The notes below the pieces were generated by a model that worked only from the letters and a program-made list of their open reading frames with translations, had not been told where the DNA came from and did not search any database. From Sagittula marina (GTDB taxonomy: Bacteria > Pseudomonadota > Alphaproteobacteria > Rhodobacterales > Rhodobacteraceae), in assembly GCF_014196795.1 (NCBI RefSeq), contig NZ_JACIEJ010000003.1, positions 310,001 to 374,000 of the forward strand: a stretch of 64,000 bases of DNA, written 5' to 3'. Made by a program: the position numbers and the translations under genes. Of the stretch, positions 9,565-17,380 are shown piece after piece. Every line of letters starts with the position of its first letter. Positions within the stretch are counted from its first letter, which is position 1.

Positions 9565-9734
9565 TCGCTTTCGTGACCGTCGAGGTCCTTGTCCGCCTTG
9601 TCCTTACGCGCCTTGGCGAGGGCCTTTTGTGCCTTGGACAGGCCGTGCTGCGCGGCGTTGGCGTCTGCCTCGGTGCGCTTGGCGCCACGGGCCTTTTGTT
9701 TGCGAAAGGTGTTGAGGTTCACGATGTTGCTCAT
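9561..9734 (-). CDS. DUF4169 family small basic protein
   Basis: A 57-residue, highly charged, lysine/alanine-rich protein beginning MSNIVNLNTFRKQKARG, the diagnostic start of DUF4169. The frame opens 30 bases earlier, but the family start fits position 9734. It is probably a single long helix. The 4-base overlap with the ribbon-helix-helix gene indicates a two-gene unit, a pairing I recall as common in Rhodobacteraceae. The function is unknown. Confidence 0.75.
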   Translation of the reverse strand: MSNIVNLNTFRKQKARGAKRTEADANAAQHGLSKAQKALAKARKDKADKDLDGHESE

Positions 9735-9781
9735 GAAGCAAGGATAGCGCGGCAACATGCGCATGGTCCATCATGATTTAT

Positions 9782-10744
9782 TCAAATGCGCAGGATAGGG
9801 CCGTCGAGCAGGCTCATGAGCGCGCCGAAATATCCGCCGGACCGAGCCGGGCGGTTCGGGTCCGATGTGATCGCCACTGCAAGGTCGCGTTCGGCGTGGC
9901 TTGCGATGATCTGCCCGCCATAGCCTCGCGCCAGAACCCAGCCCGAGGCGCTCAAAAACCAGCCGTACCCATAGGACAGACCGGAATAGGGAGACCGCGT
10001 CAGAGGCTGGGTTGAACGAGTAACCCAATCCTTTGAAACAACCTGTTGCCCGGCGAATCGTCCGCCGTCACGCATCATCACCGCAACCCGCAGCATTCCG
10101 CGCGGTGTCAGCCCCATCTGGTTGCCACCCATGTAGTATCCTTGGGGATCGCGGGTCCACGCCGGCACGTCGATGCCCAAAGGCTTCCCAATGCGCGTGC
10201 GGGCCTGCGCCAGAAGGCTTTGCCCGGTGGCCTCAGCCAAAGCCGCGCCAAGCACATGGGTCGACCCGGTTGAATACAGCATCGGCCCGCCCGGCTCTGC
10301 CACCATGGGGCGTGACAGCGCATCGCGCACCCAATTGCTGGAGGCGACCCAGCTGCCGTAGTTCGGCCCCGACGTGCGTTCCAATCCCGCCCGCAAGGAG
10401 GCAAGATCGCCCAGCGAGATCTCTGCGACCTCTGGCGCCGCGTCCGCAGGAACAAGGCCTGGCGCGACCTCGGCCAGCGTGTCCTCCAAGGCCACTTCGC
10501 CGCGATCAATGGCGCAGCCCAGCAGAAGCGCCACAAGACTTTTGGAACAGCTCTTGATGTTTGCAATCGCATCCAATCCGGGACCAGAGAAGGTTTCCGC
10601 CACCAGACTGTCATCCCCGCGTTGCACCATGATGGAGCGGAACTGATCGTATCGTTCGGCAAAAGCGGCAAACGGATCCGTTTGTGCCAAGCCGGGCAGG
10701 GCAGGCAGAGCGAGGGCGGAGGCAAGGAACGCGCGTCTTTTCAT
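9782..10744 (-). CDS. Exported serine hydrolase, beta-lactamase/PBP-like
   Basis: About 320 residues with an N-terminal MKRRAFLASALALPALPGLAQ export signal; the RR pair suggests Tat or Sec export. The SxxK nucleophile motif is SCSK at residues 65-68 and a YST element stands where the second motif (YxN) belongs. This places it in the class C beta-lactamase-like serine hydrolase (esterase/peptidase) family. True beta-lactamase activity is not implied. The start at 10744 is chosen for the signal peptide; 10756 and 10774 are in-frame alternatives. No strong ribosome binding site was seen. Confidence 0.8.
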   Translation of the reverse strand: MKRRAFLASALALPALPGLAQTDPFAAFAERYDQFRSIMVQRGDDSLVAETFSGPGLDAIANIKSCSKSLVALLLGCAIDRGEVALEDTLAEVAPGLVPADAAPEVAEISLGDLASLRAGLERTSGPNYGSWVASSNWVRDALSRPMVAEPGGPMLYSTGSTHVLGAALAEATGQSLLAQARTRIGKPLGIDVPAWTRDPQGYYMGGNQMGLTPRGMLRVAVMMRDGGRFAGQQVVSKDWVTRSTQPLTRSPYSGLSYGYGWFLSASGWVLARGYGGQIIASHAERDLAVAITSDPNRPARSGGYFGALMSLLDGPILRI

Positions 10745-10824
10745 CCGTTGGAACATCGCACTGCGCCGCCGCATTTCAAGCGAATTCGCCTCACGTTATC
10801 GCGGGTGAAAGCTGCGCCAAAGGA

Positions 10825-10853
10825 AAACGCGTCCCGATTTCTCGGGACGCGTT
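10825..10853. terminator. Intrinsic terminator downstream of fumC
   Basis: A perfect stem of AAACGCGTCCCGA with its complement around a very short loop, T-rich on both sides. It lies just 3' of fumC on the minus strand and before the serine hydrolase gene. Confidence 0.75.
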
Positions 10854-10910
10854 TATTTGCTGTGTCATGGTAAAGCCAACGGGGGTCGTGAGGGATGGAC
10901 CCTCGGGGCC

Positions 10911-12308
10911 CTACTTGGCTTTGGGGCCAACCATCTGTTCGGGACGCACCACTTTGTCGAAGGTCTCCGCATCGACAAATCCCAGCGCGATGGCTTCTTC
11001 CTTCAGCGTGGTGCCGTTCTTATGCGCCGTCTTCGCAACCTTTGTGGCGTTGTCATAGCCGATTGTGGGCGCGAGCGCCGTCACCAGCATCAGCGACTCG
11101 GTCATCAGTTTCTCGATGCGCGGGCCGTTGGCCTCGATCCCGTTCAGCATCCGCTCGGTGAAGCTGTCGGCCACATCCCCCAGCAGCTGCATGGACTGCA
11201 GAAGATTGTAGGACATCATCGGGTTGTAAACGTTCAGCTCGAAATGGCCTTGCGATCCCGCAAATTTGATCGCGGCATCGTTGCCCATCACGTGAGCGGC
11301 TACCTGCGTCATGGCCTCGGCCTGCGTCGGGTTCACCTTGCCCGGCATGATCGACGACCCCGGCTCGTTTTCGGGCAAGATCAGCTCGCCCAGACCGGAG
11401 CGCGGGCCGGACCCGAGGAAGCGGATATCGTTGGCAATCTTGTACATGGCACCGGCGGTGGTCGCCAAGGCACCAGACATGAAGACCATGGCGTCATGCG
11501 CCGCCAGTGCCTCGAATTTATTGGGGGCCGTGACAAAGGGAAGGCCGGTGATCTCCGCCATATGAGCGGCGACGGCTTCGCCCCAGCCTTCGACGGTGTT
11601 CAAACCGGTGCCCACGGCGGTGCCGCCCTGGGCCAGTTCGTAGATGCCGGGCAGCGCCTGTTCGATCCGCTTGATGCCGTTGCGCATCTGCATGGCGTAG
11701 CCGGAAAATTCCTGCCCCAGTGTCAGCGGCGTTGCGTCCTGCGTATGGGTGCGGCCGATCTTGATGATGTCCTTGAACTCATCCGCTTTGGCCTCAAGCC
11801 CTTCGGCCAGTTTGGTCAAGCCCGGGATCAGAACGTCGCGTGCCATCATGGCAGAGGCGATGTGCATGGCCGTCGGGAACGTGTCATTGGACGACTGGCC
11901 CATGTTGCAATGATCGTTCGGGTGCACCGGATCCTTGGAGCCGATCACGCCGCCGAGAATCTCGATCGCGCGGTTGGCGATCACCTCGTTGGAGTTCATG
12001 TTCGACTGCGTGCCAGAGCCTGTCTGCCAGACCACAAGCGGGAAATTGTCGTCGAACTTGCCCTCGATCACTTCGCCAGCGGCCTGAATGATGGCGTCGG
12101 CCAGTTTGGCATCCAGATTGCCGGTCGCCTTGTTTTCGATGGCGCAGGCTTTCTTGATCACGCCGAGTGCGCGGACGATGGCCACCGGCTGCTTTTCCCA
12201 ACCGATGGGGAAGTTCATGATCGAACGTTGAGTTTGCGCGCCCCAATACTTTTCTGAGGGGACTTCGAGCGGGCCGAAGCTGTCGGTTTCGGTACGGGTG
12301 GCGGTCAT
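10911..12308 (-). CDS. fumC: Class II fumarate hydratase
   Basis: A 465-residue TCA-cycle enzyme converting fumarate to L-malate, without an Fe-S cluster. It has the family signature [13 protein letters not shown] near residue 320, the substrate-contact stretch [13 protein letters not shown] and the [21 protein letters not shown] motif. Length matches FumC (about 465). The start at 12308 has CAGGAGA upstream and gives [17 protein letters not shown]. It is probably monocistronic, with a terminator after it. Confidence 0.95.
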   Translation of the reverse strand: MTATRTETDSFGPLEVPSEKYWGAQTQRSIMNFPIGWEKQPVAIVRALGVIKKACAIENKATGNLDAKLADAIIQAAGEVIEGKFDDNFPLVVWQTGSGTQSNMNSNEVIANRAIEILGGVIGSKDPVHPNDHCNMGQSSNDTFPTAMHIASAMMARDVLIPGLTKLAEGLEAKADEFKDIIKIGRTHTQDATPLTLGQEFSGYAMQMRNGIKRIEQALPGIYELAQGGTAVGTGLNTVEGWGEAVAAHMAEITGLPFVTAPNKFEALAAHDAMVFMSGALATTAGAMYKIANDIRFLGSGPRSGLGELILPENEPGSSIMPGKVNPTQAEAMTQVAAHVMGNDAAIKFAGSQGHFELNVYNPMMSYNLLQSMQLLGDVADSFTERMLNGIEANGPRIEKLMTESLMLVTALAPTIGYDNATKVAKTAHKNGTTLKEEAIALGFVDAETFDKVVRPEQMVGPKAK

Positions 12309-12465
12309 GGGGCTCTCCTGCAATTGGAAGCGATGAGCATGTGTATGCGATTGTATGCCGGATACCCCAAAATGTGCCCTTGGGCAATCCGGCTTTGCGT
12401 ACAGGTCTACCCAACAGACTGACGCGAGGCCATGCCCCAATTGGAGGAGAAGTGACCCTTGTTTT

Positions 12466-13545
12466 TCAACCTGCCTCCAACGCCTGTTGATAGCGCAAAT
12501 TAGGCAAATGGATGCGGAACATAGTGCCGCCCTCAGGCCGGTTCATTGCCTGAATGGTGCCTTGACGGATCTGCACAAGGCGCCTGAGGCCCAGCAGGCC
12601 AAAACCTTGACCGTACTCGTAGCTTTTTCCTTCGAGGAAATCCAAGGTGCCCTCCGGCAATCCCGGCCCATTATCGAGCACCAGCAAGTCCAGGCCGTCA
12701 CCAGTATCGTCCAGCTGAATGCGCAGCCAGATGCGATCCTTTTCCGAATGCTTGATCGCATTGTCGACGAGGTTGCGCAGAATGATCTGAACCGCTGTGC
12801 GATCACCGGTGATCCGTCCGCCGTCAGAGCCAAGATCATGTCGCTGCGCGGGGTCCAGCACCGTAAAAATGTCCCGTGCGAGCAGCCGCAGGTCAAAACT
12901 CTCGACCTTTACCGTGGCATTGGTCGCTTCGCTGAATTTCAACACGTCGGTAATCAGTTCCTGAGCCTTTTGGCTGACCTGCTCCATCATGCTGGCCAAC
13001 TCACGGGCCTCGTTCGCATCGGCCGGCAATTCTTCCTGAAGCATCTCTGCCAGTCCAGCCATCTGGCGCATCGGTGCGCGCAGGTCGTGGGCGGCAAATG
13101 CGAGATAGCGCTCCATCTCGTCGCGAGCGCGTTCAATCATGGCGTATGTCTCCAGCTCAAGTTGTTGGGAGGCGCGCAGCGACGTGAGAACGACTGACGT
13201 TCCCACGATGGCCAGCACAGAGTCGTCATTGTTCAAGACGGGGTGCAGAGTGACGCGCACTTCGATTGGTTCATCGTCGATAGAGAGCATTATGTCATAG
13301 GATTGCGCCTGCTTGCTGTGCAGGGTTTCCTCGTGTCGCCGTTGAGCACCTTCGCCAAAGGCGCCGGGATAGATGTCGCGGGCGGTCTTGTTATACACAT
13401 AGTGACGGCTGTGTCCGCTTAGGTTTTCGGCGGCGCGATTCCAGAAGATGTAGACCGGCCTGCCATCCTTGTCGGGCCGGAGCACAAAGACCGGCTGCGC
13501 AACGTAATCCAGCGCATCAAAATTGATAGAGCTCAAACGAAACAT
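12466..13545 (-). CDS. PAS-domain sensor histidine kinase (orphan)
   Basis: A 359-residue soluble kinase with an N-terminal PAS domain (about 15-120; [14 protein letters not shown]). The dimerisation/phosphoacceptor helix has His153 in [11 protein letters not shown]. The HATPase domain has its N box at LVDNAIKHS and a G box at DNGPGLPEG. No membrane segment is seen, so the signal is probably cytoplasmic. No response regulator is adjacent. The start at 13545 (MFRLSS) is used; a TTG at 13560 is in frame. The chosen ATG lies inside the right arm of a perfect hairpin (13540-13571). Confidence 0.85.
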   Translation of the reverse strand: MFRLSSINFDALDYVAQPVFVLRPDKDGRPVYIFWNRAAENLSGHSRHYVYNKTARDIYPGAFGEGAQRRHEETLHSKQAQSYDIMLSIDDEPIEVRVTLHPVLNNDDSVLAIVGTSVVLTSLRASQQLELETYAMIERARDEMERYLAFAAHDLRAPMRQMAGLAEMLQEELPADANEARELASMMEQVSQKAQELITDVLKFSEATNATVKVESFDLRLLARDIFTVLDPAQRHDLGSDGGRITGDRTAVQIILRNLVDNAIKHSEKDRIWLRIQLDDTGDGLDLLVLDNGPGLPEGTLDFLEGKSYEYGQGFGLLGLRRLVQIRQGTIQAMNRPEGGTMFRIHLPNLRYQQALEAG

Positions 13546-13571
13546 CCCGACTGAAACCAATCGGGATGTTT
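13540..13571 (-). terminator. Hairpin between sspB and the histidine kinase, covering the kinase start codon
   Basis: A perfect 11-base-pair inverted repeat (AAACATCCCGA / TCGGGATGTTT) with a 10-base loop. On the minus strand it comes 26 bases after the sspB stop and is followed by a modest T-rich tail, so it can serve as the sspB terminator. The descending arm includes the ATG at 13543-13545, so it could also mask kinase translation in read-through RNA. Confidence 0.6.
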
Positions 13572-13596
13572 TTACTGCGCCAAGCTTTAGATGTGG

Positions 13597-14067
13597 TTAC
13601 TTCCGGAAGCGATCCAAGCTGACGACCTCGGCATCGTGCTGCACGGGCTCACTGTCAGGTCCGTCAGGGCCATCATCCGGCGGTGTCGGGTCGTCGTCAT
13701 CCTCGTCGTCGACTTCCTGGCTTTCGAACCGGAGCCCGAATTCCACAGACGGATCGACAAAGGTGCGGATCGCGTCATAGGGAATCACCAGACGTTCTGG
13801 CGCATCGCCAAAATTCAAAGTGATGGAGAAGCCGTCCTCGCGCACATCCAGATCGTCATACCAATTCTGCAAAACCACCGTCATTTCGCCCGGATAACGG
13901 TCCGTCAGCCAGGTCGCCAGTTCAACATCCGGATGGGTGGTGTCGAACGTAATGAAGAAGTGGTGATCGCCCGGCAGGCCGTCAGCGGCCACACCTTGCA
14001 GGACTTCGTAGATCAGCCCCCGCATGGCGCGGTGCATCAGCTTGCCGTAATCGATACTGTCGGACAT
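13597..14067 (-). CDS. sspB: ClpXP adaptor SspB, alphaproteobacterial type
   Basis: A 156-residue protein beginning MSDSIDYGKLMHRAMRGLIYEVL, the characteristic start of alpha-type SspB. The folded substrate-binding domain covers about 1-115. It is followed by a long acidic, proline/glycine-rich linker (EDDDDPTPPDDGPDGPD) and a short C-terminal tail (AEVVSLDRFRK) that would dock on ClpX. SspB delivers ssrA-tagged proteins to ClpXP; the tmRNA gene that encodes that tag is only 1.8 kb away. The frame is open upstream, but the start at 14067 matches the family. Confidence 0.9.
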   Translation of the reverse strand: MSDSIDYGKLMHRAMRGLIYEVLQGVAADGLPGDHHFFITFDTTHPDVELATWLTDRYPGEMTVVLQNWYDDLDVREDGFSITLNFGDAPERLVIPYDAIRTFVDPSVEFGLRFESQEVDDEDDDDPTPPDDGPDGPDSEPVQHDAEVVSLDRFRK

Positions 14068-14129
14068 GAGGTCTGCCTTTGGTTTTGTTGGCCCTATCAT
14101 ATTGGTTTTGGCGCGGAACGAAAGGGGGG

Positions 14130-15353
14130 TCATCCCGCCTGACCCAAGCCCCAACCTGCGGCCGCGCAAATTGCCAACAGAAGTGGCACAGAGGTTTTGA
14201 AGCGCAACAGCATCGCGCCAAGTACAACCAATGCCAATGCGTCGAGCCTGAGCGTCGCCAGATCGGGCAGGAGGCCGTCGGAATGCGGCGTGAACAGGAC
14301 GTTCAGCCCGAACCAAAGCGACAGATTGGCAATGACACCGACCACTGCGGCGGTGATGGCGGAGAGCGCCGATTGCAAGCGCGGGCGCTGCAACAGGTTT
14401 TCGACATGTGGGGCCAGCGCGAAGATCCATAAAAAGCACGGCACAAAGGTCATCCACAGCGTCAGGGCGGAGGCCGCGAGCGCCATCTTTGTGCCGCCTG
14501 CGGCCTGTCCGGTCAGTTGTCCGACGAATTGCGTTACAAGGATCAACGGGCCGGGGGACGTTTCTGCCAGCCCCAACGCGTCGATCATCTCTGGCGCGGT
14601 CAGCCAGCCGCGGACTTCCACAACCTCTTGGGCCATGTAGGCGAGCACCGCATAAGCGCCGCCGAATGTCACCACAGCGAGTTTTGCAAAGAACGCAGCG
14701 AGGTCAAAAAGCAACGTCTGGCCGGACAGCCACAGGACGGGCAGGGGTGTCAGCCATAGCACCACCCATATAATGACGGTGAAGAGCCGCGTCTTTTTGT
14801 AGTCTTCAGGTGCGATTTCCGTCTGCTGGCCGGTTTGACGCAGTGCTCCCCAAAGCGCGGCAAGGCCCATTAACAGCGGAAAGGGCAAACTGAATACGAA
14901 AAGACCAACAAAGGCCAAACCTGCGATCACCAGATCGATTTTGCCATGCAGCGCCTTCCGCGACAGCCGGTACAGCGCTTGACCTATGATTGCGATAACA
15001 CTCGCCTTGATGCCCAGAAGGATGGCGGCGGTCTCTGGGCGCGCGCTGAATTGAGCATAGGCCAAAGCAAGGCAAGCGATCACGATCGCACCGGGAAGCA
15101 CAAACAAGCAGCCCGCGATCAATCCGCCGGGCGTGCCCCGCAGTCGCCAGCCCGCGTAAGTCGCAAGCTGCATCGCCTCCGGTCCCGGCAGCAACATGCA
15201 AAAGCTAAGGGCGCGCAGGAAATGTTGCTCAGAAAGCCATTTGCGCTCCTGCACAAGCGTGCGGTGCATCAGGGCGATCTGTGCGGCAGGTCCGCCAAAC
15301 GACAGCAGGCCAATGCGGGCAAAACTGAAAAAGATGTCGCGAAGCGGTGTCAT
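14130..15353 (-). CDS. chrA: Chromate transporter, two-domain ChrA
   Basis: A 407-residue membrane protein of the CHR superfamily made of two homologous halves. The N half carries FARIGLLSFGGPAAQIALMH and PGPEAMQLATYAGW. The C half carries AKLAVVTFGGAYAVLAYM and SPGPLILVTQFVG. Characterised members export chromate using the proton motive force. It stands alone with no chrB regulator beside it, so real chromate resistance is only inferred. The start at 15353 is the first Met ahead of the conserved SFGGP motif. Confidence 0.9.
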   Translation of the reverse strand: MTPLRDIFFSFARIGLLSFGGPAAQIALMHRTLVQERKWLSEQHFLRALSFCMLLPGPEAMQLATYAGWRLRGTPGGLIAGCLFVLPGAIVIACLALAYAQFSARPETAAILLGIKASVIAIIGQALYRLSRKALHGKIDLVIAGLAFVGLFVFSLPFPLLMGLAALWGALRQTGQQTEIAPEDYKKTRLFTVIIWVVLWLTPLPVLWLSGQTLLFDLAAFFAKLAVVTFGGAYAVLAYMAQEVVEVRGWLTAPEMIDALGLAETSPGPLILVTQFVGQLTGQAAGGTKMALAASALTLWMTFVPCFLWIFALAPHVENLLQRPRLQSALSAITAAVVGVIANLSLWFGLNVLFTPHSDGLLPDLATLRLDALALVVLGAMLLRFKTSVPLLLAICAAAGWGLGQAG

Positions 15354-15392
15354 ACATCTGCGTTAAATCGGCAGTGTAACAACCGCAAGAAA

Positions 15393-15752
15393 TCAGGCGT
15401 CGGGCCAGTTCACCAGGATCAACCAAAGCGCAGGGAACGCTTCGAGCGCAAACCACATAAGCGCCTTGGGCTGCGGCGGCTTGTCGAGGATCATGGAGAC
15501 TGCGCGGCCGGTGGCGGCACCCGCGTATGCCACGCCGAGCATGGCGTAGGCCCAGCCAGCACCGGTCGCGATGCACACAAGGCCAACTGCCACAAACAAC
15601 CCGCCGGCTGATGCGCGGTACTCTGACAGACCCATCGTCGACGCAGTGGGAGCCATATCCAATGTCTTTGCGGTAAAGCGCGGCGCGAAGAACCCAAAAC
15701 CGCCAAAGGCGATGGTCATCACTGCAATGAGTATGTTCACGATGTCGGACAT
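15393..15752 (-). CDS. Small four-helix membrane protein (DUF4345-like)
   Basis: A 119-residue protein with four hydrophobic helices and the GLSEYRASAGGLFVAVGL motif, resembling small conserved membrane proteins of the DUF4345 kind. The start at 15752 is preferred over the upstream Met because CGGAGC precedes it and the protein then begins at the first membrane helix. It lies 39 bases upstream of chrA on the same strand and could be cotranscribed. The function is unknown. Confidence 0.65.
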   Translation of the reverse strand: MSDIVNILIAVMTIAFGGFGFFAPRFTAKTLDMAPTASTMGLSEYRASAGGLFVAVGLVCIATGAGWAYAMLGVAYAGAATGRAVSMILDKPPQPKALMWFALEAFPALWLILVNWPDA

Positions 15753-15829
15753 TGTGTGCTCCGTTCTGGTGAAGCGGAGGTAGCGGCGGGCCAAGGCCGG
15801 TCAATACCTGTCTTTAAGAAGAAGGCATA

Positions 15830-16163
15830 AACTTGGCGGGGTAGGGATAAAGTGCAGGTTTCTGTTGCCAGGTACCTGCGAACCCCGCCTTACGCTGCTA
15901 GGCGCAAGGGCTTAAGTTTCGATTACTCGAACAGCTTACGCTGCGAGAGCAACCGGAGCACGATTGTCGTTTGCAATTGTACTTTGTGAACCGATAACGG
16001 TGGTATCTCACCGAAGCAAAGCTACATCTTTACGCGTTCGTCGATCCTGTTTCGGCCCCAAGATCCCTCAAACGAAGAGATATTTGGTGGAGCCGCCGGG
16101 TACCGCCCCCGGGTCCGATCCGTTTATTACATGCGCGTTTATGCTCATAGTCCCCGAAAGGAC
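15830..16163 (-). ncRNA. ssrA: Transfer-messenger RNA, circularly permuted two-piece form
   Basis: tmRNA rescues stalled ribosomes and tags the nascent protein for proteolysis. On the minus strand the acceptor piece comes first and ends in an encoded CCACCA (16090-16085). It has a T-arm with a 5-bp stem CCGGG/CCCGG. After a short spacer the coding piece starts with GGGGCCG at about 16059. That heptamer pairs with CGGCTCC of the acceptor piece to form the 7-bp acceptor stem with the alanine-type G-U third pair. The tag frame (15974-15936) reads ANDNRAPVALAA then TAA. A pseudoknot-like GGCGGGG/CCCCGCC pairing closes the 3' part. Exact mature ends are estimates. Confidence 0.93.
15936..15974 (-). 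other. tmRNA tag-peptide reading frame
   Basis: Twelve sense codons and a TAA inside ssrA encode the degradation tag ANDNRAPVALAA. It ends in the ALAA-type C-terminus recognised by ClpXP and the AND-N start recognised by SspB in alphaproteobacteria. Confidence 0.93.
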
Positions 16164-16169
16164 ACTCGA

Positions 16170-16198
16170 TATATAGGCGGGTCGGATCGGCTTGCCAA
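16170..16198 (-). promoter_or_regulatory. ssrA promoter
   Basis: On the minus strand a TTGGCA (-35, 16198-16193) and a TATATA (-10, 16175-16170) are separated by exactly 17 bases. This places the start near 16163, just ahead of the acceptor piece. The strength fits a highly expressed stable RNA. Confidence 0.75.
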
Positions 16199-16491
16199 GG
16201 AGGGGGCGATGAAAAATTACGCCGGGATCGCGTGTTGCGTCCCTAAGGCCAATTCTTTCGAGTGACAAAATGCGACGCCGCGAACACGAGAGTGAGGGTG
16301 CAGTCAAACTATTGTCTCAATCGCCCGGGTTTTACACTCATTTAATTCATTTATAAATCAGAAAGCTCCTGCATTATCATTATGTTGTCGGAAGAGGCTC
16401 GTGCGGATTGCGGTGAACCTGTCAAGCCCAACTCTGGCCCCAGGTCACAGCTTGCGCTAATCTTGGTCTGGGTCAGACTGTAGGAAAAGCG
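16199..16491. other. Intergenic region upstream of the TolB-like gene
   Basis: About 290 bases between ssrA and the next gene, less GC-rich than the surroundings. The only notable element is an 18-codon frame at 16209-16265 (plus) with a strong AAGGAGG before its ATG. I cannot support it as a gene. No repeat or other RNA was recognised. Confidence 0.4.
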
Positions 16492-17352
16492 ATGCGCAGC
16501 AGTGTCGAAATTTACGATTTGGAAACCGGAGACACCAAGGTTGTGCTGGACAGTCCAAATATGTTGGAAGCGCCCAACTGGGCGCGGGACGGCGCAGGCT
16601 TGATCGTGAACGGCGAGGGGAGGCTTTACCGTCTGGACCTCCGGACAGCTGAACTGACGCAGATCGACACGGGCCCGCTCCACAAGTTGAACAATGATCA
16701 CGGTCCGTCGCCCGATGGCGCATTCATGGCAGTCTCCGACAAGGTCGAGACTGGGAAAGCCTGTATCTATGTCCTTCCCGCTGCCGGAGGCACGCCGACC
16801 CGCATAACGCAAAATGTTCCAAGCTGGTGGCACGCATGGACGCCGGATAGTGCAAACCTGATTTATACAGCCGTGCGAGATGAAACCTTTGGCATCTACA
16901 TGATACCTGCCGACGGCGGCGCGGAGCGTCGCGTGATCGGTGGTCCGCATCACTATGATGGGCCGGACATCACACCTGACGGTCAGTGGATTTGGTTTAA
17001 TTCTGAACGCGGCGATTTGCCCTCCAGCCTGTGGCGGGTCCGGCCAGACGGCAGCGACCCGCAACAGATGACGCACGGGGCGCGTGTCGATTGGTTTCCA
17101 CATCCTTCGCCGGACGGTCAGCACGTTGTGTACCTCAGCTATCCCGAAGGCACCGAAGGCCATCCGTTCGGACGCGAAGTGGAGCTTCGGCTCATACCCA
17201 TTGAGGGTGGCGAGCCAAAGACACTTGTGCGGCTGTTCGGTGGGCAGGGCACGTTGAATGTGCCGTGCTGGGCGCCCGACGGACGGCGCTTTGTCTTTGT
17301 GCGCTACTTCCGCGAGAGCGAAGCCGTTGTCGCGACCGAGCCTTCGGTCTAG
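16492..17352 (+). CDS. TolB-like beta-propeller (PD40) protein
   Basis: A 286-residue protein built of repeated blades with the PDG/PDS signatures of the PD40/WD40-like family: NWARDGAGLIV, GPSPDGAFMAVS, WTPDSANLIYT, TPDGQWIWF, SPDGQHVVYLS and APDGRRFVFVR. It has no signal peptide, so unlike TolB it appears cytoplasmic. Related proteins are annotated as TolB-like or biopolymer-transport-like, but no specific role is known. The ATG has a modest AGGAAAAG upstream. It precedes rarA by 28 bases on the same strand and is probably cotranscribed. Confidence 0.75.
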   Translation: MRSSVEIYDLETGDTKVVLDSPNMLEAPNWARDGAGLIVNGEGRLYRLDLRTAELTQIDTGPLHKLNNDHGPSPDGAFMAVSDKVETGKACIYVLPAAGGTPTRITQNVPSWWHAWTPDSANLIYTAVRDETFGIYMIPADGGAERRVIGGPHHYDGPDITPDGQWIWFNSERGDLPSSLWRVRPDGSDPQQMTHGARVDWFPHPSPDGQHVVYLSYPEGTEGHPFGREVELRLIPIEGGEPKTLVRLFGGQGTLNVPCWAPDGRRFVFVRYFRESEAVVATEPSV

Positions 17353-17380
17353 GACGGGGCGAGCCGCAACAGGAGCGACC

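Noticed and set aside
9782-10744. Beta-lactamase resistance gene
   Set aside because: The SxxK motif is shared by many esterases and peptidases, and no KTG or other beta-lactamase-specific element is clear.
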